Source: an uncultured Odoribacter sp. (GTDB taxonomy: Bacteria > Bacteroidota > Bacteroidia > Bacteroidales > Marinifilaceae). From it: a stretch of 7,622 bases of DNA. This document shows, one piece after another, positions 1-7,622 of this stretch. Within the stretch, counting starts at the first letter, position 1; each line of letters opens with the position of its first letter. The stretch lies in assembly GCA_900548135.1 (NCBI GenBank), contig URJC01000119.1:1-7622 (forward strand), read 5' to 3'. The notes under the pieces are model-generated. The model had not been told where the DNA came from. It worked only from the letters and a program-made list of their open reading frames with translations, and searched no databases. The position numbers and the translations under genes were made by a program.

Positions 1-11
1 ACTTTCCCGGA

Positions 12-55
12 CAAAAATATCAAGCCAGGAAATAAATATTTTAAGGACAAAAATA
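12..55 (-). promoter_or_regulatory. Two TAnnTTTG-like elements in a repeated 11-mer, pointing left
   Basis: The 11-mer TATTTTTGTCC (minus strand) occurs twice, at 45-55 and 9-19, exactly 36 bp apart. Each copy contains TATTTTTG, a match to the Bacteroidota -7 element TAnnTTTG (48-55 and 12-19). They lie downstream of the recN stop and point to the left edge, so they could drive an unseen gene there. I see no TTG at the expected -33 distance for either copy. The AT-rich context makes chance matches easy, so the promoter call is weak, although the repeat itself is plain. Confidence 0.3.
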
Positions 56-58
56 CAT

Positions 59-76
59 AAAAAAAGCCGAATCCGG
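59..76 (-). terminator. Possible weak intrinsic terminator of recN
   Basis: On the minus strand, 21 bp past the recN stop, a short CCG-GATT-CGG hairpin (67-76) is followed by a C and a run of seven T (59-65). The T run is what an intrinsic terminator needs, but the stem is only three GC pairs unless bulged outer pairs form. It may work poorly or only in part. Confidence 0.35.
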
Positions 77-97
77 AAATCTGTCTTTTCCTCTAAC

Positions 98-1750
98 CTA
101 AGCCAGCAGATTTTCAGCCGCTTCAATAGCAGCCTGCGAAATTTCCTTACCACTGATCATGCCGGCAATTTCCCGTACCCTTTCCTGAGGCGTCAGCTTC
201 CGGATCCGTGATATAGTAGCTTCTGAATTATCTTCTTTATAAACTTTGAAATGACAATTACCTGCCGCAGCAATCTGTGGCAAATGAGAAATACTGATCA
301 CCTGCATTTTTCCTGCCATTTCCTGCATCATTTGAGCCATCCGATGAGCAACCTCTCCTGACAACCCCGTATCGATCTCATCAAATACAATAACAGGTAA
401 ACGCTTACTACCCGATAGCACATACTTTAAAGCCAACATGACCCGGGATATTTCCCCTCCCGATGCCACTTTGGCAATTTCTCCGGGCTTCTGATTTTTA
501 TTCGCTGCAAATAAAAATTTCACTTCATCACAACCAGTCCAGGAAAACCCATCAACGGCAGTTACCTCCACTACAAATTCCGCATGCCGGATTCCCAACC
601 CGGTCAATAATTGTTTCATTTTCTCACACAATTCATGTTTTGCAGATGCCCTTGTTTTATGAATTTCTACAGCCAATACTTTCATTTGTCCGGCTGTTTT
701 TTGTATCTTCTTTTCCAATTCCCCAATTTCCTCAACTCCTCCTTCAAGATTCTTCAATTGATCAGACAGGGAGTTCCTCAACTTTATCAATTCATGAACA
801 GACTCAGCTTTGTATTTATACAACAAGTCATAAAGCACATCCAGGCGTGATTTAATATCTTCTATCCGTTTGTCGTTGTATTCTACACTCTCTGCTTTCC
901 GTTCCCCTTCATCAGCCAAATCATTTAATTCAATGATCACAGAATCCAAACGCAAACGGTATTCTCCTGCTTCAGGCAAAACATCTTCAATAGCAGCCAC
1001 TGCATTCCGTGAACTTCTCAATACTTCAATGACTGAATGTTCAGTATCCCTCAGATTCCAGGCTAAACCTCCTAAAGCTGACTTAATATTTTCAGCATGG
1101 GTCAGCAATTCTAATTCTGCCTCTAATTCCCCTTGCTCCCCCTCTTTCAAACGGGCATTCTCTAACTGTCCCAACTGAAATTTCAAATAATCACTCTCTT
1201 TCTCCGCATCTGCTGCTTTTGCTTTTAAAACTTTCAATGCTGAAGTCCATTTCCGGTGCAACTGATACAATTCCTGATATTCTTCCAATAACTTTTCATT
1301 TCCACAAAAGACATCCAGAATTTCAGTCTGATACTCCGGCTGTCCCAATAACAAAGACTGGTGCTGGGAATGAATATCAACCATGAAACCGCCAAAATCT
1401 TTCAATAATTTATTACTCACAGGGGTATCATTAATAAAACAACGGGATTTCCCCTCAACTGTGATCTCCCTCCTCACAACCACCTGTTCTTCATAATCCA
1501 AATCATTTTCCTCAAACCAAGATTGCAAGCGGTAACCGGACACATTATATTCAATCTCAACAATACACTTCTTTGACTTATCCATGATTGCCGAAGAATC
1601 GGCCCTTTGTCCCAACGTAAGGCCTATAGCTCCCAGTAAAATCGATTTACCAGCTCCAGTCTCACCCGTAATCACTGAAAATCCCTTTTCTAACTCAATC
1701 TCAGTTTTATCGATTAAGGCATAATTATTGATGCTAATCTTTTTTATCAT
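98..1750 (-). CDS. recN: DNA repair protein RecN (SMC-like ATPase)
   Basis: RecN is a cytosolic SMC/ABC-type ATPase that acts early in double-strand break repair, helping to hold DNA ends or sister chromatids while RecA works. The 550-residue length is normal for the family. All ATPase parts are visible: Walker A GETGAGKS at residues 29-36, the ABC signature SGGE at 430-433, Walker B VIVFDE at 453-458 with catalytic E458 followed by IDTGLSG, and the H-loop SHLPQ with H489. The region from about residue 150 to 390 is rich in charged and Leu residues and should form the antiparallel coiled coil. The start is the first ATG after an in-frame TAA at 1760-1762. There is no Shine-Dalgarno sequence. 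It is divergent from nusB and has its own promoter, with a leader of about 175 nt. Nothing is truncated or missing. The family call is very secure. Confidence 0.97.
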   Translation of the reverse strand: MIKKISINNYALIDKTEIELEKGFSVITGETGAGKSILLGAIGLTLGQRADSSAIMDKSKKCIVEIEYNVSGYRLQSWFEENDLDYEEQVVVRREITVEGKSRCFINDTPVSNKLLKDFGGFMVDIHSQHQSLLLGQPEYQTEILDVFCGNEKLLEEYQELYQLHRKWTSALKVLKAKAADAEKESDYLKFQLGQLENARLKEGEQGELEAELELLTHAENIKSALGGLAWNLRDTEHSVIEVLRSSRNAVAAIEDVLPEAGEYRLRLDSVIIELNDLADEGERKAESVEYNDKRIEDIKSRLDVLYDLLYKYKAESVHELIKLRNSLSDQLKNLEGGVEEIGELEKKIQKTAGQMKVLAVEIHKTRASAKHELCEKMKQLLTGLGIRHAEFVVEVTAVDGFSWTGCDEVKFLFAANKNQKPGEIAKVASGGEISRVMLALKYVLSGSKRLPVIVFDEIDTGLSGEVAHRMAQMMQEMAGKMQVISISHLPQIAAAGNCHFKVYKEDNSEATISRIRKLTPQERVREIAGMISGKEISQAAIEAAENLLA

Positions 1751-1773
1751 AACGTCATTTTATTTTCATTCAT
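1747..1773 (-). other. Possible 8-codon upstream reading frame overlapping the recN start
   Basis: In the recN leader, an ATG at 1771-1773 opens a frame reading MNENKMTL. Its TGA stop shares ATGA with the recN start codon (1747-1750). A second ATG in the same frame lies at 1756-1758. A one-base-shifted stop/start overlap of this kind is typical of translational coupling, so ribosomes finishing here could restart on recN. No ribosome binding site is visible for either frame. In such AT-rich DNA a frame this short can arise by chance. Confidence 0.25.
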
Positions 1774-1932
1774 TCTACCGGAAACTAGTTTTTCCCTGAA
1801 TCGAAACATTGTATTCAGAAGTTTCCCGGACTTTCGAGAAGATACAGAAATATAACATTTCAATTTCTGAAAATCTTAATTATCAATAAGATAAAAGAGA
1901 AAATCTTTCACATGCCTGTTTCTTTTATACTA

Positions 1933-1964
1933 CAAAGATATAATTTTCCGATTTCAATTTTCAA
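1933..1964 (-). promoter_or_regulatory. recN promoter (Bacteroidota type)
   Basis: On the minus strand, TATCTTTG at 1933-1940 matches the -7 consensus TAnnTTTG exactly. TTG at 1962-1964 lies 21 bp upstream, about where the -33 element belongs. Two further TTG copies flank it at 1955-1957 and 1969-1971 because this stretch is a 7-bp tandem repeat. Transcription would begin near 1926, leaving a leader of about 175 nt before recN. The leader holds short AT-rich inverted repeats, for example 1845-1851 with 1863-1869 and 1873-1878 with 1887-1892. I recognise no known riboswitch in it. Confidence 0.6.
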
Positions 1965-1972
1965 TTTTCAAT
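1952..1972. repeat. Three tandem copies of TTTCAAT between divergent promoters
   Basis: The 7-mer TTTCAAT occurs three times without interruption or mismatch (1952-1958, 1959-1965, 1966-1972). A degenerate copy, TTTCCGA, precedes it at 1945-1951. The array lies between the -7 boxes of recN (1933-1940) and nusB (1981-1988), so it covers the -33 region of both promoters. Confidence 0.8.
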
Positions 1973-1980
1973 TAATTTAC

Positions 1981-1988
1981 TACTTTTG
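1981..1988 (+). promoter_or_regulatory. nusB promoter, -7 element
   Basis: TACTTTTG followed by CG fits the Bacteroidota TAnnTTTG -7 box and lies 46 bp before the nusB ATG. The expected -33 position (about 1957-1962) falls in the tandem repeat and reads TTTTC rather than TTG, so the upstream half is weak. Transcription would start near 1994-1996, close to a palindrome at 1993-2004. Confidence 0.6.
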
Positions 1989-1992
1989 CGCC

Positions 1993-2004
1993 GTCAAAAT
2001 TGAC
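1993..2004. repeat. Inverted repeat GTCAA-AA-TTGAC at the nusB transcription start
   Basis: GTCAAAATTGAC is a 5-bp inverted repeat with a 2-base centre, directly downstream of the nusB -7 box and at about the predicted start site. The position would suit an operator or a small 5' hairpin in the mRNA. The site is short and no regulator is known to me, so this is only a candidate. Confidence 0.3.
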
Positions 2005-2034
2005 ATATTACGTAAAACTAGTTCTTCATAAAAA

Positions 2035-2994
2035 ATGACAAGCAGAAGATTAATCAGAATTAAAGTGTTGCAGCTGCTTTATGCTTTTAGTAAAAAAGAA
2101 AATGCTACCTTGGCAGATATTGAGCATGATTTACTGCAAAGTATGTCTAAAAGTACTGACCTCTACTACGAAACCCTTTTACTAATCACTGAATTACGGC
2201 ACAAAGCTTTTCTGAAAATCGATGCAGCCCGTAACCGCCGTTTTGCTTCAAACATCGATCTGAATCCCAACACACGGTTTATCGAAAATCCAGTTTTCGA
2301 TATTCTTGAAAAAAATAAAAAATTTCAGTATTATATTAATAACAACCTGATTTCATGGAATAATTCCCAAGAAACAATTGTATACTTCTATAATAAATTA
2401 TTGGAATGGCCTGCCTATCAAAAATACATGCATCAAAAAGAAGTTACTTTTGACAGGCATAAACAATTGGTATTAGATCTTTTCACAGAATTGATTGTAC
2501 AGGACGATCTGTTTTATCAGGTATTAGAAGAAAAAAGTATTTTCTGGAATGATGACTTTGAACTAGTACTCAGTATTGTTTACAAAACTCTCATTCACAT
2601 CAAAGCCAATATGACTGAGGATGCTGAAATTCTCTACCCTATTTATAAACCTCAGGAAGATGCTGAATTTGCACGCAGTCTCATGCGTAAAGCATTCAAT
2701 GAATATGAAAAAAATTTGCAATTGATAGATAAATTCACTTATAACTGGGAACTGGACCGGATTTCAGATATGGATAAACTGATCATGGCCTGCGCTATTG
2801 CTGAATTAAAAAACTTCCCTTCCATTCCAATCAAAGTTACTCTGGACGAATACATCGAAATTTCTAAAACTTATAGTTCTCCCAAAAGTGGGGCCTTCAT
2901 TAATGGGGTACTCGACAAAGCTGTTGCTTTGCTCAAAGACTCTAACGAAATCATAAAAACCGGAAGAGGGTTAATTGATCAGATAGAAGCATAA
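2035..2994 (+). CDS. nusB: Transcription antitermination factor NusB, long Bacteroidota form
   Basis: NusB binds the boxA element of nascent rRNA leader RNA together with ribosomal protein S10 (NusE), helping RNA polymerase read through terminators in rRNA operons. The N-terminus (MTSRRLIRIKVLQLLYAFSK, residues 1-20) has the Arg-rich helix and LY pattern of NusB. The main NusB core is at the C-terminus, about residues 208-301, including the region around DRISDMDKLIMACAIAEL (241-258) and SSPKSGAFINGVLDKAV (281-297), which matches the family's FVNGVLDK motif. Between them lies an extra stretch of about 150 residues not present in the about 140-residue E. coli protein. It is rich in aromatic and charged residues and probably helical. 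The total of 319 residues is usual for this phylum. The start is fixed by an in-frame TAA at 2029-2031, and an A-rich leader replaces a Shine-Dalgarno sequence. It is a single gene with its own promoter and end hairpin. Confidence 0.93.
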   Translation: MTSRRLIRIKVLQLLYAFSKKENATLADIEHDLLQSMSKSTDLYYETLLLITELRHKAFLKIDAARNRRFASNIDLNPNTRFIENPVFDILEKNKKFQYYINNNLISWNNSQETIVYFYNKLLEWPAYQKYMHQKEVTFDRHKQLVLDLFTELIVQDDLFYQVLEEKSIFWNDDFELVLSIVYKTLIHIKANMTEDAEILYPIYKPQEDAEFARSLMRKAFNEYEKNLQLIDKFTYNWELDRISDMDKLIMACAIAELKNFPSIPIKVTLDEYIEISKTYSSPKSGAFINGVLDKAVALLKDSNEIIKTGRGLIDQIEA

Positions 2995-2999
2995 ACTAA

Positions 3000-3024
3000 A
3001 AAGGGGGAGGAAATCCCCCCCTTT
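3000..3024 (+). terminator. Terminator hairpin after nusB
   Basis: Six bases past the nusB stop, AAAGGGGG (3000-3007) pairs with CCCCCTTT (3017-3024). The inner part is nearly complementary as well, leaving a small A-rich loop. The stem is very strong, but only three T follow before CGC, so it is not a textbook intrinsic terminator. It could stop polymerase inefficiently or protect the mRNA 3' end. It lies between convergent genes. Confidence 0.65.
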
Positions 3025-3128
3025 CGCTAAACTAAACTAAAACTAATTTAATAATCCATTGTAATCACTACAAGGGGAGCATAATTTAGAATTGACACCA
3101 CACGTTAGTCATTTTCTATGCTGCTATA

Positions 3129-3153
3129 AAATTATATAAATTATATATAATTT
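3129..3153. repeat. Perfect 10-bp AT-only inverted repeat
   Basis: AAATTATATA (3129-3138) and TATATAATTT (3144-3153) are exact inverted copies around a 5-base centre. The repeat lies in the convergent gap, just past the stop of the LOG-family gene on the minus strand and one base from a second inverted repeat. It could form a weak RNA hairpin or a DNA cruciform. The rest of the 2995-3174 gap has no gene that I can support; it also holds short CTAAA repeats at 3027-3046. Confidence 0.5.
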
Positions 3154-3185
3154 CCAAATATTATTTCAGCTATATCAATATTTGG
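3154..3185 (-). terminator. Inverted repeat spanning the stop of the LOG-family gene
   Basis: CCAAATATT (3154-3162) and AATATTTGG (3177-3185) are perfect 9-bp inverted copies with a 14-base loop. On the minus strand the 5' arm covers the last codons and the stop codon of the LOG-family gene. This hairpin is directly followed by the AT-only inverted repeat at 3129-3153. No T run follows the first stem, so the terminator role is inferred from position. It may instead be an mRNA 3'-end structure. Confidence 0.4.
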
Positions 3186-3735
3186 CGACAATCAATTCTT
3201 CTTTATAATGACTCAAATATTGGAAGGCTTCTTCCACCTGTTCAACCACCTGATATATGTGATTGTAAGCTGATGAAATAAATCCTTGCTTCTGTATGGT
3301 TTGAATAAATTCTAAAAATGGATCATAAAAACCCTGCGTATTCAGAAATAAAATAGGTTTATGATGTTCTTCCAATTGTTTTAAAGTGATTACCTCAGTA
3401 ATTTCCTCCAATGTACCCCAGCCTCCTGGTAAAGCAATAAAAGCATCTGCCTGCTCCCTTAAAAGATATTTTCTTTCTTTCATATCGGAAGCTATAATCA
3501 GGTGATTCAATTTCGCAGCTACTCCTTTTTTATAAATACATTCTGGAATAATCCCTGTCACTTCTCCACCAAATCTGATGGTAGCCTCGGCAACTTCTTT
3601 CATCAATCCCATATTCGTTCCTCCGTAAAATAAATGCCACCCCTTTTCTCCAATTTTTTCTCCTAACTCCCTGGCTGTATCAAAAAATACTTCATCTATA
3701 TTATTTGCCGAAGCACAAAAAACAGCAATTTTCAT
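3175..3735 (-). CDS. LOG-family protein (TIGR00730 Rossmann-fold nucleotide phosphoribohydrolase)
   Basis: This 186-residue protein belongs to the LOG/YvdD family, whose studied members cleave nucleoside 5'-monophosphates (AMP or cytokinin ribotides) to the base and ribose 5-phosphate in the cytosol. The family hallmark PGGWGTLEE is at residues 103-111, with catalytic E111. The second conserved motif, MKERK, is at 85-89, with R88 and K89. The N-terminal Rossmann strand MKIAVFCAS and the glycine loop YGGTNMGLM (37-45) are also clear; many relatives have GGG where this one has GGT. The length is typical. It lies downstream of gyrB behind a strong terminator, and the 50 bp before it lack a convincing promoter (TACTTTAT at about 3753-3760 is a poor match), so it may depend partly on readthrough. 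The physiological substrate cannot be told from sequence, and a cytokinin role should not be assumed. Confidence 0.88.
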   Translation of the reverse strand: MKIAVFCASANNIDEVFFDTARELGEKIGEKGWHLFYGGTNMGLMKEVAEATIRFGGEVTGIIPECIYKKGVAAKLNHLIIASDMKERKYLLREQADAFIALPGGWGTLEEITEVITLKQLEEHHKPILFLNTQGFYDPFLEFIQTIQKQGFISSAYNHIYQVVEQVEEAFQYLSHYKEELIVAKY

Positions 3736-3781
3736 TGTTTATTTAAGTTGTAATAAAGTACATAAGAAAATAAATTACAAT

Positions 3782-3804
3782 AAAAAAAGGGCTTTAAAAA
3801 GCCC
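3782..3804 (-). terminator. Intrinsic terminator of gyrB
   Basis: On the minus strand, five bases past the gyrB stop, GGGCTTT and AAAGCCC form a 7-bp stem (3789-3804) followed by seven consecutive T (3782-3788). This is a complete intrinsic terminator, and it separates gyrB from the LOG-family gene. Confidence 0.85.
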
Positions 3805-3809
3805 CCTTT

Positions 3810-5825
<2,016 letters not shown>

Positions 5826-5862
5826 CTAAATACCCCAGAGAAAACAGTAAAATCCTCTATAT

Positions 5863-5893
5863 AAAAAAGGCCGGAAAAGTTTTTCCGGTCCTT
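5863..5893 (-). terminator. Intrinsic terminator of hppA
   Basis: On the minus strand, CCGGAAAA pairs with TTTTCCGG (5871-5888). Two more GG/CC pairs and AA/TT pairs extend the stem across a one-base bulge at 5889. A run of T follows (5863-5868). It starts about 27 bp past the hppA stop and ends about 50 bp before the gyrB -7 box, so the two genes should be transcribed independently. Confidence 0.85.
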
Positions 5894-5920
5894 TCAGAAT
5901 TAATGGTCTTAGTTCAAAAA

Positions 5921-7622
5921 TTACAAAAGACTAAAAGCACAAGTCACTCCTGCCATAACAATAGCTACCATACTCATCAATTTAATCAGAATATTCAAAC
6001 TCGGCCCTGAAGTATCTTTGAACGGATCTCCTACTGTATCACCAATAACAGTTGCCTTATGGCATTCCGAACCTTTTCCTCCCAGATGCCCTTCTTCCAC
6101 ATATTTCTTGGCATTATCCCAGGCACCACCTGAATTTGCCATAAATACAGCCAATACAAAACCAGATCCCAAACCTCCGGCCAACAGTCCCATTACGCCT
6201 GATACACCAAAAACCAGCCCAACAACTATAGGTATAATAATAGCTAACAAGGATGGAAATACCATTTCTCCTTGCGCACCACGGGTGGAAATTTCCACAC
6301 AACGGGCATAATCCGGTTCTGCCTTCCCTTCCATAATACCTTTAATCTCCCTGAATTGACGGCGAACTTCATTTACCATTTTCTGAGCAGCTCGTCCTAC
6401 AGCATTCATCGTCAACCCACAGAACAGAAAAGCCATCATCGAACCGATAAATACTCCGGCCAGGACTTTCGGATTCATCAGGTTTACATCGTAATAAGTC
6501 ATCATATCTTTCAAGCCGGCGGAAGCTGTGTCAATCACATGTCCTCCCACCTCCAAAGTAGTTTGTCCCAAACGTACCAACCCGATTTTTATTTCTTCGA
6601 TATAAGAGGCCAGTAATGCTAATCCGGTCAATGCCGCAGAGCCAATGGCAAATCCTTTACCAGTTGCAGCCGTCGTATTCCCAAGAGCATCCAACGCATC
6701 TGTACGCTGACGAACCTCTACTCCCAATTCACTCATCTCCGCATTACCTCCTGCATTATCTGCAATAGGCCCATAGGCATCGGTAGCCAAGGTAATACCC
6801 AAAGTAGAAAGCATTCCCACAGCAGCAATACCAACCCCATACAATCCCATCGTCATATCTGCCATATCAAATTCTGCAGCAAAAAGATAGGACAATATGA
6901 TACCTATCACAATGGTAATGACCGGAATCGCTGTAGATATCATACCCGTACCGATTCCTTTGATAATTACGGTTGCAGGACCGGTTTCTGAACTCTTAGC
7001 TATATCCTGAGTTGGTTTATATGCATGGGAAGTATAATGTTCTGTTGCCTTACCGATCACAATACCTGTCAGCAAACCTGTTATAACAGAGCCACAAATC
7101 CAGTAACTCAATCCAAGTAAATAAATAACCAAAAAACTGGCAACAACAATTAATACAGAACTTGTATTAATCCCCCGGTCTAAAGCCCTTAACAATTGTA
7201 ATTGGGATGCCCCTTCTTTAGTTTTCACCATAAATATACCCAACAATGAAAGGATTACTCCAAAAGCAGCAATCAACATCGGAGCCAAAATAGCGTTAAA
7301 TTGTAAATCCGGAGTTTTCATAAAAGCTGCAGCTCCCAAAGCAGCTGTAGCCAGTACAGATCCACAATAAGATTCATACAAATCAGCTCCCATTCCGGCA
7401 ACATCTCCAACATTATCACCTACATTATCAGCAATAGTTGCAGGATTTCGGGGATCATCTTCCGGAATTCCGGCTTCTACCTTTCCAACCAAATCAGCCC
7501 CAACATCGGCAGCCTTAGTAAAAATACCTCCCCCTACGCGGGCAAACAATGCCTGAGTAGAGGCTCCCATCCCAAAAGTAAGCATAGTGGTCGTAATCAT
7601 AATGGCTTTATGCGTAGTATCC
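5921..7622 (-). CDS. hppA: Membrane-bound ion-pumping pyrophosphatase (partial, 5' end outside window)
   Basis: This integral membrane enzyme hydrolyses pyrophosphate and uses the energy to pump H+ and/or Na+ across the inner membrane. The reading frame runs off the right edge (DTTHKAI precedes the first visible Met at 7600), so only about 566 of an expected 730-750 residues are present and the true start is not visible. Counting from that Met, the pyrophosphate-binding segment [17 protein letters not shown] is at 28-44, followed by [20 protein letters not shown] (47-66). The second acidic loop [16 protein letters not shown] is at 273-288 and the third, [17 protein letters not shown], at 520-536. 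Many hydrophobic helices lie between. [10 protein letters not shown] (307-316) has Ala where K+-independent enzymes have Lys, indicating a K+-dependent type. DLYES (73-77) places a Glu three residues after the Asp, as in Na+-pumping and dual Na+/H+ members. Ion specificity is therefore inferred, leaning to Na+ or dual. Confidence 0.95.
   Translation of the reverse strand, partial: DTTHKAIMITTTMLTFGMGASTQALFARVGGGIFTKAADVGADLVGKVEAGIPEDDPRNPATIADNVGDNVGDVAGMGADLYESYCGSVLATAALGAAAFMKTPDLQFNAILAPMLIAAFGVILSLLGIFMVKTKEGASQLQLLRALDRGINTSSVLIVVASFLVIYLLGLSYWICGSVITGLLTGIVIGKATEHYTSHAYKPTQDIAKSSETGPATVIIKGIGTGMISTAIPVITIVIGIILSYLFAAEFDMADMTMGLYGVGIAAVGMLSTLGITLATDAYGPIADNAGGNAEMSELGVEVRQRTDALDALGNTTAATGKGFAIGSAALTGLALLASYIEEIKIGLVRLGQTTLEVGGHVIDTASAGLKDMMTYYDVNLMNPKVLAGVFIGSMMAFLFCGLTMNAVGRAAQKMVNEVRRQFREIKGIMEGKAEPDYARCVEISTRGAQGEMVFPSLLAIIIPIVVGLVFGVSGVMGLLAGGLGSGFVLAVFMANSGGAWDNAKKYVEEGHLGGKGSECHKATVIGDTVGDPFKDTSGPSLNILIKLMSMVAIVMAGVTCAFSLL

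Noticed and set aside
463..855. 130-residue plus-strand open frame inside recN (and a smaller one at 611-850, another at 870-1178)
   Set aside because: Antisense to a full-length, well-conserved recN. The translations are low-complexity (Ser/Phe/Gln rich) with no domain pattern, as expected from the reverse of an SMC-like gene.
3..1831. 10-mer TTTCCCGGAC present at both 3-12 and 1822-1831, flanking recN
   Set aside because: Considered as a flanking direct repeat or attachment-like site. The match is only 10 bp, and recN is a core gene with no sign of mobility, so chance is the better explanation.
3027..3046. CTAAA-type short repeat after the nusB hairpin
   Set aside because: Only two exact units and one longer unit in AT-rich spacer; too short to call a functional repeat or a CRISPR-like array.
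3736..3781. TACTTTAT at about 3753-3760 (minus) as a promoter for the LOG-family gene
   Set aside because: It lacks the conserved TTTG end of the TAnnTTTG element and has no supporting TTG upstream, so I did not list it as a feature.
6018..6616. Open frames overlapping hppA (plus 6018-6311 and 6272-6616, minus 6114-6302)
   Set aside because: All are contained in the conserved hppA frame. The composition reflects the complement or frame shift of a Gly/Ala-rich membrane protein.

Overview
The window is ordinary chromosomal core DNA from a member of the Bacteroidota, most likely the order Bacteroidales. Three things point there. The non-coding gaps carry the TAnnTTTG (-7) promoter element of that phylum. 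Starts are preceded by A-rich leaders with no Shine-Dalgarno sequence. NusB has the long, about 320-residue form usual in this phylum rather than the about 140-residue form of E. coli. The DNA is AT-rich throughout, and no gene looks compositionally foreign. I cannot name a genus from sequence alone.

Layout, left to right. Positions 1-97 are the 3' flank of recN, with a possible terminator and two copies of a promoter-like 11-mer pointing leftward to a gene outside the window. recN (98-1750, minus) encodes the SMC-like DNA repair ATPase. Positions 1751-2034 are a divergent regulatory region with back-to-back promoters for recN and nusB, separated by a three-copy 7-bp tandem repeat. nusB (2035-2994, plus) encodes the long-form antitermination factor and ends at a GC-rich hairpin. 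Positions 2995-3174 are a convergent, non-coding, very AT-rich gap with two inverted repeats next to the stop of the following gene. A LOG-family (TIGR00730-type) nucleotide phosphoribohydrolase gene lies at 3175-3735 (minus). gyrB (3810-5774, minus) has its own promoter and a strong intrinsic terminator. hppA, a membrane proton/sodium-pumping pyrophosphatase, occupies 5921-7622 (minus); its 5' end lies beyond the right edge and its own terminator follows its stop.

The genes do not form one pathway. They are separate transcription units for DNA topology (gyrB), recombinational repair (recN), rRNA antitermination (nusB), nucleotide metabolism (LOG) and ion pumping energised by pyrophosphate (hppA). 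The three right-hand genes share one direction, but clear terminators separate hppA from gyrB and gyrB from the LOG gene.

I found no mobile element, CRISPR array, RNA gene, toxin, phage gene or defence-like cassette, and nothing that looks like an undescribed system. The points worth a second look are small: the repeat between the recN and nusB promoters, an 8-codon reading frame that overlaps the recN start, tandem inverted repeats at the end of the LOG gene, and the central insert of NusB.
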